Positions 35,469 to 44,401 of a DNA stretch of 64,000 nt are shown one piece after another. Position 1 is the first letter of the stretch; each line of letters starts with the position of its first letter. This DNA is from VYFG01 sp965204165 (GTDB lineage: Bacteria; Pseudomonadota; Gammaproteobacteria; Arenicellales; Poriferihabitantaceae). The position numbers and the translations under genes are program-made. A model generated the notes under the pieces. That model made no database searches. It was not told the origin of the DNA and saw only the letters and a list, made by a program, of their open reading frames with translations. Location: positions 2,232,001 through 2,296,000 of the forward strand of contig OZ241969.1 in assembly GCA_965204165.1 (NCBI GenBank), in the 5' to 3' direction.

Positions 35469-35930
35469 ATGAAAACCAGAACCAAGGTATTGATCGTTTC
35501 CGGCATCGCCGTGTCTCTGCTTGCAGGTGCGGGTTACGCATATAACCGCCACGGCGGCGGCCATCACGGAAAAGGCCACTTCAAGCTGTTCGCGACGGAA
35601 ATGTTCCATTCCGTCGACGCGGACGGCGACGGCAAGCTCACCCAGGCGGAGATCGACCAGGTGCGGAACGACCGTCACGCGAAGCATGACGCCAACGGCG
35701 ACGGCGACCTCGTTCTCGATGAGTTCGCCGGCCTGTGGCAGGAGACCACGCGCCCGCTCACCGTGCGCGTATTCCAGCTGCTCGACAGGGACGGCGATGC
35801 CATCGTCTCGCGCTCGGAGTACGACCGCCCGCTCGGGAGCATCGTCGAGATGCTGGATCGCAACGATGACGGGGCCCTGTCGATGAGCGACCGGTGGCAT
35901 CGCCGCCATCACGAGTACGAGGACGATTGA
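35469..35930 (+). CDS. Secreted EF-hand calcium-binding protein
   Basis: A 153-aa exported protein. Signal/anchor segment VLIVSGIAVSLLAGAGYA, a His/Gly-rich stretch (HGGGHHGKGH), then four EF-hand loops: DADGDGKLTQAE, DANGDGDLVLDE, DRDGDAIVSRSE and DRNDDGALSMSD. It should bind Ca2+ in the periplasm or outside. It is divergent from the two-component system and probably its target. An ATG four codons upstream (35457) is an alternative start. Bacterial precedents pair two-component systems with small EF-hand proteins in calcium responses. Confidence 0.9.
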   Translation: MKTRTKVLIVSGIAVSLLAGAGYAYNRHGGGHHGKGHFKLFATEMFHSVDADGDGKLTQAEIDQVRNDRHAKHDANGDGDLVLDEFAGLWQETTRPLTVRVFQLLDRDGDAIVSRSEYDRPLGSIVEMLDRNDDGALSMSDRWHRRHHEYEDD

Positions 35931-36067
35931 CACCACGGCAGGGTCCCCCCTCCCGGGATTCCTGCCGGATATTCCGGGTATCCATCCGGCACGGCCGGTG
36001 CGAGGTTTTCAGGACGCAATCCTGCAACCACGCAGTCCGTGCCGGATGATTTCGCCCGCCCGGGACG

Positions 36068-37459
36068 TCAGGTCAGAAAACGCGACAGCACCAGCAGCCA
36101 TCCCGACGCTAGCAAAAACATCACCAGGGCGTAGGGCCAGTTCCACGAGGCCGACTTCCAGCTCGGAATCCCGTATCGTCCCTGGAAGATGAGCTGCGTG
36201 CCGGAGAGATAGCTGCTGCCGGTGCCCAGGTTCCAGGCGGTCAGGTAGACGATGGCCAGCAGGGTCGGGTTGGGATCGAGGGCCATCACCATGGGCGTGA
36301 GACTGGAGACCAGGATGATGGGATGGATCCCCACCAGCGCTGCGACGAGCATCAGGCCGAGCAGTTGGGCGGCGGTCACGCCGTCGAACCGGGTGAACGG
36401 CGACGTGATCAGTCCGGAGTCGATCATGGCGGCCATCCCCACCGCGAACACGCCGGCGGACAGGAACAGGGACAGCTCCCCGACCATTCTCGGCAGGTAG
36501 GTGAGGGTATGGTCCCTCATTCGGGAGGCCATTTCACCGGGACCGTGCCGGACCGCCAGCAGCAGGGCGCTCACTGTCAGTGCGCAGACGGCGATCAGGG
36601 CCAGTATGGATATGCCGGGGAAGACCTGCGCGGACACGGCCACAAGGAGAAGCAGCATCGCTGGCACCAGCAACGCCTCCGGCTCCATGGGGTAGCCCAC
36701 GAACCCGGTCATCCGGTCCGGGTATCGCCACCTTGCCTCGAGGTACACCACCGCGACACACAGCAGCGAGAACGGCAGGCAAGCCAGCATGATCAAGTCG
36801 AGCCGCGCACCGCCGACATAGGTCAGGACCGCCGCCATGGCGCCGAAGAAGGGCGACCAGTTGGACATACCGCAGAACACCCGGATGACGGACTGTGTGG
36901 TGAAGCGGTCCAGCGGCCTTTCCCGGTGGATGCGGTCCGCGATCAGGACCGGGGCGGAAATGTTGATCACGGAACTGAACACACCAATGCTGGCAAGCGT
37001 CTGCAGGTAGGCGCGCCTGCCCACGGGCAGACGGCGAACTTCGCCGGGTCGGGGCAATGCCACCAGGCGGAGGAACCCGACGGCCGCGATCATGCTGAGC
37101 AGGCCGGTGTTTGTGCTGATGGCCGAAAGCGGGTCGATGGCGACGCCCCGGCCATGGGCGAGCAGGATCATCCCGAGCCCGGCGCCGAGGAGTATCCCGA
37201 CCTGGATCCGGAGAAAGAAGGTGGCCCGCCTGATCAGGAGCAGCGTAGCGAACCACGCGGATATCCCGGCAACCCACCTGAGCGGGTCTGAAAACCGCCA
37301 CGAGGCCAGGTTGTCCAGGATCGTCAGCAGGACCATTGCCAGAATCAGCAGCCCGGCCACGGTCTGCAGGGCGCCGCCCGTGTACCGGTCCCCGGTCCCG
37401 CTCAGCGCCGGATGTCTTGCCCCCGGATCGGGCACGGCCGGATTTGCCCGGTTGCTCAT
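36068..37459 (-). CDS. Polytopic membrane protein, putative transporter
   Basis: A 463-aa protein with about 11-12 hydrophobic segments (e.g. VAGLLILAMVLLTILDNLA, VGILLGAGLGMILLA, ALLVPAMLLLLVAVSAQV, LLGLMLVAALVGIHPIIL, YALVMFLLASGWLLVLS). The internal symmetry and motifs such as CGMSNWSPFFGA and NLGTGSSYLSG recall ion-transporter-superfamily carriers (tricarboxylate/dicarboxylate type), but I do not recognise the family. It converges with the EF-hand gene; soxR is upstream on the same strand after 250 bp. Confidence 0.6.
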   Translation of the reverse strand: MSNRANPAVPDPGARHPALSGTGDRYTGGALQTVAGLLILAMVLLTILDNLASWRFSDPLRWVAGISAWFATLLLIRRATFFLRIQVGILLGAGLGMILLAHGRGVAIDPLSAISTNTGLLSMIAAVGFLRLVALPRPGEVRRLPVGRRAYLQTLASIGVFSSVINISAPVLIADRIHRERPLDRFTTQSVIRVFCGMSNWSPFFGAMAAVLTYVGGARLDLIMLACLPFSLLCVAVVYLEARWRYPDRMTGFVGYPMEPEALLVPAMLLLLVAVSAQVFPGISILALIAVCALTVSALLLAVRHGPGEMASRMRDHTLTYLPRMVGELSLFLSAGVFAVGMAAMIDSGLITSPFTRFDGVTAAQLLGLMLVAALVGIHPIILVSSLTPMVMALDPNPTLLAIVYLTAWNLGTGSSYLSGTQLIFQGRYGIPSWKSASWNWPYALVMFLLASGWLLVLSRFLT

Positions 37460-37710
37460 TACAGTGGGTGGGGTTCGATGGGGTCCTGGGCGGTTTCAGC
37501 GCGTGGCGGGCAGGGCGGGGGGTGCCGGGAGGCGGTGATCGGGCAGCGGAATCAGTTGGCGGGGACCGGGCTTGACCATGGCGCCCCGGAGCATACCAGC
37601 ATTCCCGATCCATGGCCGCCCGCATTTTCCCCGCATACTCCCATATTCTCCCGATATCACCCGGGAAATACCGCAATAGGGGTGTACACAGGGAGATGGC
37701 CGGAGCCGCA

Positions 37711-38160
37711 CTACTCGCCATGCAGCAGGAGGCGCGGTCCGGGTCCCTCCCGGGCGACGCTGTCCGCCGGGTTGTAGAGCGCGCAACTGCCAAGCGACAG
37801 ACAGCCGCAGCCGATGCAGCTGTCCAGTTGGTCGCGCAACCGTTCCATTCCGCTGATCCTCCGCTGCAGTTCTTCCCGCCAGTGCCGGGAAAGCCGTTGC
37901 CAGTCCCGTTTGGAGGGCGTGCGGTCGGTCGGGAGGGTCGCAAGCGTGTCCCGGATTTCCGCCAGGCTGAATCCCAGGGTCCTGGCGACCCGGATGATGG
38001 AAACGCGGCGCAGGATGGCGCGGTGGAAAAGGCGTTGGTTGCCGGCCCCCCTTTCCGCGCTGATGAGTTTCCGTTCCTCGTAGAACCGGAGGGTTGCCGT
38101 GCTGACGCCGCAGCGCTCGGCGGTCTGGCCGATGGTGAGATAGGTCGGCGGCTGGCTCAT
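37711..38160 (-). CDS. soxR: SoxR, redox-sensing MerR-family activator
   Basis: A 149-aa MerR-family protein. N-terminal helix-turn-helix (LTIGQTAERCGVSTATLRFYEERKLI), dimerisation helix, and the [2Fe-2S] ligand cluster CIGCGCLSLGSC (Cys115, 118, 120, 126), which is diagnostic for SoxR. Oxidation of the cluster by redox-cycling compounds or superoxide switches it to an activator. A perfect SoxR box lies in the divergent region. In most non-enteric bacteria SoxR controls pumps and oxygenases directly; here the Rieske fusion gene at 38243 is the evident target. No soxS is seen. Confidence 0.95.
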   Translation of the reverse strand: MSQPPTYLTIGQTAERCGVSTATLRFYEERKLISAERGAGNQRLFHRAILRRVSIIRVARTLGFSLAEIRDTLATLPTDRTPSKRDWQRLSRHWREELQRRISGMERLRDQLDSCIGCGCLSLGSCALYNPADSVAREGPGPRLLLHGE

Positions 38161-38182
38161 GTCAATCGGTGTCGTGCAGGAC

Positions 38183-38213
38183 TTGACTTCAAGTTTACTT
38201 GAAGTTTTATCAT
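38183..38213 (+). promoter_or_regulatory. SoxR-dependent promoter with SoxR box
   Basis: -35 TTGACT (38183-38188) and -10 TATCAT (38208-38213) are separated by 19 bp, the over-long spacer required by MerR-family activators. Centred in it is a perfect palindrome, ACTTCAAGT-TT-ACTTGAAGT (38186-38205). It is 30 bp upstream of the Rieske gene start. Confidence 0.88.
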
Positions 38214-38242
38214 TGCGATACGATCAACGTCGGCAGAGCAAA

Positions 38243-39871
38243 ATGACAGCAGATCAATTGCATAAAGACAACCGGCAGGATTCCTGGCGGCGCGTTGCGG
38301 AGCGTTCGGAACTTCCGCCCGGCAGCGCGAAAATGGTGCGGGTGGACGGGCGGCAGGTGGCCCTGTTCGAGCATGCGGGTGAGGTGTACGCCTGCAACAA
38401 CCTGTGTCCCCACGAGGGCTATCCGCTGTCGGAGGGGACCGTGGCCGGGCAATGCACCCTGACCTGCAACTGGCACAACTGGAAATTCAACCTGAAGACC
38501 GGCGAAAACCTGTACGGCGGGGACCGGCTCACGACCTACCCGGTGGAGGTCCGCGACGCCGGGATCTGGATCGACCTTGCGGACCCGCCGTTCGAGACCG
38601 CCCATGCGCGCGTCATCGAAAACCTCCGCCATGCCTTCGATGACGAATCATACGATCGCATTGCCCGGGAAATCGCCCGCCTCATCCGGATCGGGGGCGA
38701 TCCCCTGGAGCCGCTCCGGCGCGCGGTTGACTGGTCCTGGGAGCGGCTCGAGTTCGGCTGGTCCCATGCCTATGCCGGCATGGCGGACTGGCTTGCCCTC
38801 TACAGGGACATCACGGACGACGCCGAATCCTCCCTGGTCACCCTGGTGGAGCCGGTGGCCCACACGGCCAGGGACGTGCTGAGGGAAGAATCCTATCCCT
38901 ATGACGGCGACGTGCTGCCCTGGGAGGAGGCGGCCTTCCTCGAGGCGGTGGAGGCCGAGGACATGGATACCGCCGTCGCCATGGTCCGCGGCGGGCTCCA
39001 GGGTGGCCTCGGGTTCGGGGACTTCGAGCGCGGCCTGTCGGCGGCGGCCCTGGCCCACTACAACGATTTCGGGCATTCGCTGATCTACGTCTCCAAGGTC
39101 GGGGACCTGATCTCGGAACTGGGCGAGGAGGTGGCGGAACCGCTGCTGCTCAGCCTGGTTCGATCCATCGTGTTCGCGACCCGGGAAGACCTGATACCGG
39201 AGTTTCGCCATTACCGCGGCGCGCTGGACGCCTGGGGCGAAGCGGAACGGGACGACGCGCCCGAAGCCGGCGACTTTGCGGGGCTCGGCATCCAGTCGTC
39301 CCTGGGCATGGCACTGGCCGGCAGCCGCGGTCCTTCCGAGGAACTGTACCGGTCGCTGCTGCTCGCCAACGCCTCGAACATGCTCAGGTTCGATCTCTCC
39401 CGGCAGCAGAAAACCCGTGTCAGCATTTCCGGGAACGTCAACTGGCTGGATTTCACCCACGCCATCACTTTTGCCAACGCGGTCAGGAAACAGTGCACCC
39501 GGTTTCCGGAACTGTGGCCGAACGGTCTTCTGCAAATGGCTTGCTTCCATGGCCGGAATAGCGCGTTCACCACGGACGTCGATTCCCGGGACTGGACCAG
39601 CGGGGACCCGGTCCGGGACATCGCCGAGGCGATCGATATCGTCATGGATCATGGGCAGGCCGAACCCATTGTCTCGGTGCACCTGCTGAAAACCACGCTG
39701 GCCGTGCGCGAGGAAATCCGGCTCCTGCCGTCCGACCAGGCGGTCCTCCTGACCGCGGCCCTTGGGCGGTTCCTCCGGTCACCCCTGAAGCGCCGCCAGA
39801 CCCGCCGGACGGCATGGCAGTCGCTGCAGTTCGTCGCCCGGGAGTTCGGGGACAGCCAGGCAGAGGCCTGA
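38243..39871 (+). CDS. Rieske [2Fe-2S] protein fused to large helical domain, SoxR target
   Basis: A 542-aa protein. Residues 15-115 form a Rieske domain with CPH (Cys55, His57) and CNWH (Cys75, His78) ligands, in the ferredoxin style of NirD/aromatic dioxygenase components. The remaining ~420 residues are mostly helical, with His-containing segments AALAHYNDFGHSLIYV, WLDFTHAITFANAVRKQC and LLQMACFHGRNS that could form a metal or cofactor site; I do not recognise this domain, though questin-oxidase-like folds are one possibility. The start at 38243 follows the SoxR promoter. No signal peptide is seen, so it is cytoplasmic. It is probably an oxygenase or quinone-modifying enzyme in the redox-stress response (inference). 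Confidence 0.75.
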   Translation: MTADQLHKDNRQDSWRRVAERSELPPGSAKMVRVDGRQVALFEHAGEVYACNNLCPHEGYPLSEGTVAGQCTLTCNWHNWKFNLKTGENLYGGDRLTTYPVEVRDAGIWIDLADPPFETAHARVIENLRHAFDDESYDRIAREIARLIRIGGDPLEPLRRAVDWSWERLEFGWSHAYAGMADWLALYRDITDDAESSLVTLVEPVAHTARDVLREESYPYDGDVLPWEEAAFLEAVEAEDMDTAVAMVRGGLQGGLGFGDFERGLSAAALAHYNDFGHSLIYVSKVGDLISELGEEVAEPLLLSLVRSIVFATREDLIPEFRHYRGALDAWGEAERDDAPEAGDFAGLGIQSSLGMALAGSRGPSEELYRSLLLANASNMLRFDLSRQQKTRVSISGNVNWLDFTHAITFANAVRKQCTRFPELWPNGLLQMACFHGRNSAFTTDVDSRDWTSGDPVRDIAEAIDIVMDHGQAEPIVSVHLLKTTLAVREEIRLLPSDQAVLLTAALGRFLRSPLKRRQTRRTAWQSLQFVAREFGDSQAEA

Positions 39872-40712
39872 CGTCCCGGCCAACAGCCGGCCAGCCGGCC
39901 AGCCGGCCTGGGCCAGGTACTATGGCCTGCCCGGTTCAATATTTATCAAAACCACATTATAAAACCTGAATTTATACGCAAATTTAACGAAATGGTGTTC
40001 TATAATGGAGTTACTGCTGTCCGGCATATTCGTTGAATAAATTCAGTTGGTTAAGCGTCTCGTGCCCCACTGAAGGGTAATCGGTCCCGAATAAGCCCTT
40101 GTTTGAAGGGAATTTCTCGAAAAAGGTGACCGAAAACATCTGCAGCAGGGTGTAGAAAGATGCAACCGGATCGAGTCGTTTTCTTTTCTGATGATGGCGA
40201 CAAGTACCTGCACCGACACTGCCGTCCACATCCGTGCCTTCACGGCACTCTCCGGGTTGCCATGGAACGCCTTGCTACGAAGGAGTCTTGTTCCACCTGA
40301 AAAATTCAACCAGCCATCGGGCCACGTACGGCTGACGGATGACCACGGGCTGAAGAGGCACAGTCCGGGTAGCAAGATGGACGTTTTTCCCGTCTCCGGA
40401 CCCCTGCAGCGAATCCGGCGCAGGCGGAGGGGATGGTGCTTGTGGCTGCAGGACCCCGAAAGTTCCACGATCCGGCCGCAGACAATGCCTTGTGACCGGT
40501 ACTGCGCGAACAACGTCCTGCCCAGGGACATGAGATGACCCCAGGGAAGCTCTTCGCGATGATTACCCGAAATAAGTGAATTCGTGTTCAAGTCGACAAC
40601 ACGAAAAACCGATAAAAATAATTATATTTCAGATGGTTATGCTCGATTACGGCCCAGTTAACCGGACAGTTGCGCATATTGTTTGTTCCCCCAATTCAGG
40701 AGGATGTCCAAG
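39872..40712. other. Intergenic with IS4-type transposase remnant
   Basis: 841 bp without an intact gene. It has a short tandem GGCCAGCC run near 39880-39910, an AT-rich stretch (39935-40020), the transposase relic at 40023-40310, and a GC-rich unassigned part up to about 40570. The last 100 bp precede the autotransporter gene. Confidence 0.55.
40023..40310 (-). pseudogene. IS4-type transposase, C-terminal remnant
   Basis: Two overlapping frames together read like the end of an IS4-type transposase: SKAFHGNPESAVKARMWTAV and VQVLVAIIRK in one, then FYTLLQMFSVTFFEK and NQLNLFNE in the other. A frameshift near 40185 and loss of the 5' part show it is decayed. It is unrelated to the intact IS at 13736. 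Confidence 0.75.
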
Positions 40713-43247
40713 ATGAAAATCGGAACCCTGTTCACCTGCACATCGAAAATTCCCCTTTTCGGCCTGGTCGTGCTGACCTGCATTCTTCCGGCAACCGCCC
40801 TGGCGCAGGCGACGGAGACTTGTCCGCCTCCTGCCACTGGGTCCCCGCCGCCGGTGCCGGCCGTGACGGCCCAGCAGGTGGAAGACGGCAGCGCCAGCCT
40901 GATGGAGTTCTCGCTGGCGGTCAGAGACCAATTCAGCCAGGGAACCGTCACGACCGCGGAAGAAGCAATTTACATCGGATGCCTCATCAGGCAGGAGGGG
41001 AGTCCCTACCGTTCCGGTTCCACCTACCTCGTGCAACTGACGCCCGACCGGATATTCTTTCACGCAAAGGAGATGGCACTGTCGGGCAGGTTGCTCAACC
41101 CCCTGATTTATGTGGAGATTCTTCGGGCATTGGGAATCAACCCCGCTGACCTGGCCGACCCTGCGTCGGCCGTGGCCGCCTTCGCTGCCGCCGCGGCCGG
41201 GAATGGCGGCTCGTTCAATGTGCCCGGTATTCCGGGCGCTTCCGGCTATGCGACCACCTATGTGGGACCCAATCTCGGGCTTCCGATCGTGCTGCTTACC
41301 GGATTTGATCTCAACGCAACCCACGTGGCCGAGGAGGACATCGATCATGGCGCCCCGTCCGTTACCGCCGGGGACGTGGTGGACCGAAGAACCCTGAAGG
41401 CCTTCGTCACCCAGGCGGGGGAGTTCTTTCTCGAACACCAGACAAGCGGTGATCTGGCGGACTCCTCGAGGGCCAGGATCGCCATGCGGAATCCGGATGG
41501 GCCCTGGCGGGACGGTTCCGTGTACCTCTACGTCCTCGATCTCAACAGCAGCGTGATCACGTTTCACGCGGCGTTCCCGGACCGGTTCGAGCTTCGGCCA
41601 CTGATACCTACCGTCCGTGATGCCGTGACCGGGGAGTTCATTCTGCTCCAGGTCATCGCGGCGGGGAAAAGCGGCCCGGAAGGCGGTTTCGTGGAATATT
41701 ACTTCGACGATCCCACCGACGCCACCGACGATGCCGACATCCCCAAGGTGGGCTACGCCCGCCAGTTCACCGGGGAGATCCGCGCGCTCGGCCGCGTAAT
41801 CCCGGTCAGCTTCATCATCGGGTCGGGATTCTATCCGGCTTCCCACGAGGCGGCCTCCGCGCAGCCGACCCGGGTTGTCGAGACCCTGCTGCCCCAGGTC
41901 ATGCGGGCGATGACCGCGAACACGGTGGATGCGATCTCGGGCCGCATCCAGGCGGCGAACTCCGGCGCCCCGCCGGCCGCCGGGTTCAGCCTCGGCGGCG
42001 CCTCCTCGCTGTCCGACCTCCTGCTGGCGAACGCCCGGGGGCTGGAGCACGGCACCCTCGATCCCGGCCGCCTCCTGGCGGACTCCTCCTTCACCCTGTC
42101 CCTCGACGGGACCGGCGCCGGGGGCGGGTACGGAAGCATGTCCTTCTGGGGCAGCGGCGACTACCGCGGCTTCTCCGGGGGCAGTCCGCAGACCCTGGAC
42201 TACGACGGCAGCGTGCTGAGCGCCCACCTCGGGGTCGACACCCGGATGGGGCAGGACCTGCTGGCGGGGGTTTCCCTGGGCCTAGCCCGGGGCGAGGTGG
42301 ACTACACCGATCTCGGGGTGCTGACGGGAGAGCTGTCGACCTCCCTGACGAGCGTCCATCCCTACCTCGGCTGGCAGTCGTCCGGGGGCATCGGCCTGTG
42401 GGCCGCCCTGGGCCACGGCCGGGGGGACGTGGAGGTGAACGAGCCGTCCCTCGCGGTCCAGCGGAGCGACCTGACGCAGCAGATGGCGGCGGTGGGGGTG
42501 AGCGGACCGCTGGTGGAAGGGAGCGGGATGATCGCGGGGGGCACCACGAGTCTTCGCCTGAAGGGCGAGGCGGCGTTCACGCGGACCGAGGTGGAGGGCT
42601 CGGCGACGCTGGCGGGCCTGGAGCTGGACGTGAGCCGGGTGCGGCTGGTGATGGAGGGGAGCCACGAGCGCAAGCTGGCGTCGGGCGGGACCCTGACGCC
42701 GTCGGTGGAGCTCGGCACGCGGCATGACGGGGGTGACGGGGAGACCGGCAGCGGGATCGAGGCGGGCGGGGGTGTCCGCTATCACGACCCGGCGAGCGGG
42801 TGGACCGTGGAGGGCCGTGCCCGGGTGCTGCTGCACCACAACGGGGACTACAAGGAGTGGGGGGTCGGCGGGCTGGTGAAGCTTGATCCCGGCGCGGCGG
42901 GGCGGGGTCTGTCGCTCAGCGTGCGTCCGGTGTGGGGGCAGGCGGTGAGCGGGGTGGAGCGGCTGTGGGAGAGCGGCGTGGCCCTTGGGGCGGCGGCGGA
43001 CCCGGATGCCGCGCGGGTGCATGCCAGGATCGCCTATGGCATCGGCACCGCCACGTGGGCCGGTCATGGGGTGCTGACGCCCTATACCGACGTGTCGCTG
43101 TCCGGGGACGGTGCAAACCGTCTTGGCATCGGCAGCCGCCTCGACATCGGGTCGTCGGTCAGGATGAGTCTCGAGGGCGTGCACAGCCGCCCGGCGAGCG
43201 GCGAGGCCGACCACAGCGTCATGCTGCGCGGGGAGCTGTACTGGTAG
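40713..43247 (+). CDS. Autotransporter-like outer-membrane protein with extracellular Cache domain
   Basis: An 844-aa exported protein. The start at 40713 has GGAGG nine bases upstream. Signal peptide MKIGTLFTCTSKIPLF...TALAQA. The passenger has two sensory-domain-like units: one around residues 50-140 and a clearer Cache domain around 230-380. The latter carries GSVYLYVLDLNSSVITFHA and GGFVEYYFDDP...PKVGYARQF, a signature usually seen in chemoreceptors and histidine kinases. The C-terminal ~370 residues form an autotransporter-type barrel (GSMSFWGSGDYRGF..., LGVDTRMGQDLLAGVSLG) ending MLRGELYW with a terminal aromatic. A ligand-binding Cache module displayed on the cell surface is unusual; function unknown. 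Confidence 0.82.
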   Translation: MKIGTLFTCTSKIPLFGLVVLTCILPATALAQATETCPPPATGSPPPVPAVTAQQVEDGSASLMEFSLAVRDQFSQGTVTTAEEAIYIGCLIRQEGSPYRSGSTYLVQLTPDRIFFHAKEMALSGRLLNPLIYVEILRALGINPADLADPASAVAAFAAAAAGNGGSFNVPGIPGASGYATTYVGPNLGLPIVLLTGFDLNATHVAEEDIDHGAPSVTAGDVVDRRTLKAFVTQAGEFFLEHQTSGDLADSSRARIAMRNPDGPWRDGSVYLYVLDLNSSVITFHAAFPDRFELRPLIPTVRDAVTGEFILLQVIAAGKSGPEGGFVEYYFDDPTDATDDADIPKVGYARQFTGEIRALGRVIPVSFIIGSGFYPASHEAASAQPTRVVETLLPQVMRAMTANTVDAISGRIQAANSGAPPAAGFSLGGASSLSDLLLANARGLEHGTLDPGRLLADSSFTLSLDGTGAGGGYGSMSFWGSGDYRGFSGGSPQTLDYDGSVLSAHLGVDTRMGQDLLAGVSLGLARGEVDYTDLGVLTGELSTSLTSVHPYLGWQSSGGIGLWAALGHGRGDVEVNEPSLAVQRSDLTQQMAAVGVSGPLVEGSGMIAGGTTSLRLKGEAAFTRTEVEGSATLAGLELDVSRVRLVMEGSHERKLASGGTLTPSVELGTRHDGGDGETGSGIEAGGGVRYHDPASGWTVEGRARVLLHHNGDYKEWGVGGLVKLDPGAAGRGLSLSVRPVWGQAVSGVERLWESGVALGAAADPDAARVHARIAYGIGTATWAGHGVLTPYTDVSLSGDGANRLGIGSRLDIGSSVRMSLEGVHSRPASGEADHSVMLRGELYW

Positions 43248-43412
43248 TATTCCCGGCAGGTTGACAAACAACGGGGGTGGGGGAGGTGCGTCCGTAATCC
43301 GGGAACCGTCCCCCGAGGGCGGATCACGGAGGAAATACGGGCGCTGAAACCCTGGTTGTAGCTCCAGTGCCGGCTTACGCCTTACCTTGGCATCGCTGGT
43401 GAATGTTCCGGC

Positions 43413-44282
43413 CTAGCGCTCCTGCTGCACCCTGAACGGGTGGGAGGGATAGGCCCCGAGGATGCGGACCTTGGTGGAGAAGAACTGCAGTTCCTCCAGC
43501 GCCCTGGCAACCGGGGGCTCGTCGGGGTGCCCCTCGATATCGGCGTAGAACTGGGTGGCGGTGAAGCGGCCCTCGAGTTGGTAGCTTTCCAGCTTGGTCA
43601 TGTTGACGCCGTTGGTGGCGAAGCCGCCCATGGCCTTGTAGAGCGCCGCCGGCAGGTTCCTGACGCTGAACACGAAGGTCGTGATGACGGGCAGGTCCGC
43701 TTCCGCGGAGGGGCCGATCCCGGAGGGCTCGCGCGACAGGATGACGAAGCGGGTCACGTTTTCCTCGGCGTCCTCGATGTCCCGGCCGATGATTTCCAGC
43801 CCGTAGAGGTCCGCCGCCAGCGCCGGGGAGATCGCGGCCATCGTGCGGTCGTCATGCTCCGCCACCTCCCGCGCCGCGCCGGCCGTGTCGCTCGACACCT
43901 TCGACTCCCATCCGTGCTCGCGGATGATCCGGCGGCACTGGCCGAGCGCATGGATGTGGCTCTGCACGGACCGGATGTCGGCAAGCCGGGTGCCGGGTCT
44001 TGCCATCAGCTGGAAATGGATCGGCATGAAGTACTCCCCGACGATATGGAGATGGGACTCCGGGAGGATGTGATGGATATCCGCCACCCTGCCGGCAATG
44101 GTATTCTCGATGGGGATCATGGCCAGATCCGTCTCACCTTCGCCCACCGCGTTGAAGGCGTCCTCGAACGTGCGGCAGGGGTACGGCTCCATGTCGGGAT
44201 ACATGTCCCTGCAGGCCATGTCGGAGTTGGCTCCGTATTCTCCCTGGAATGCAATGCGGTTGGTCGGTGCTGGTGTGGCCAT
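43413..44282 (-). CDS. pheA: Prephenate dehydratase (monofunctional, with ACT domain)
   Basis: A 289-aa enzyme that converts prephenate to phenylpyruvate in phenylalanine synthesis. It begins IAFQGEYGANSDMA, has the catalytic TRF motif (177-179, ENVTRFVIL), and a C-terminal ACT domain with KLESYQLEGRF for feedback by phenylalanine. There is no chorismate mutase domain, unlike the fused P-protein usual in enteric Gammaproteobacteria; this form is common in Alphaproteobacteria. It stands alone, divergent from an aminotransferase that is probably not related. Confidence 0.93.
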   Translation of the reverse strand: MATPAPTNRIAFQGEYGANSDMACRDMYPDMEPYPCRTFEDAFNAVGEGETDLAMIPIENTIAGRVADIHHILPESHLHIVGEYFMPIHFQLMARPGTRLADIRSVQSHIHALGQCRRIIREHGWESKVSSDTAGAAREVAEHDDRTMAAISPALAADLYGLEIIGRDIEDAEENVTRFVILSREPSGIGPSAEADLPVITTFVFSVRNLPAALYKAMGGFATNGVNMTKLESYQLEGRFTATQFYADIEGHPDEPPVARALEELQFFSTKVRILGAYPSHPFRVQQER

Positions 44283-44401
44283 CGGCGGTATGCTGTGATC
44301 GGCAAGTGCGGGATATTATCAACTCCAGCGACCGACACAACCGCTCCCGGATTCTTTCCATGCCTCCGGGGGCATGACTCCGGGTACTCAAGGGTCCTCT
44401 C

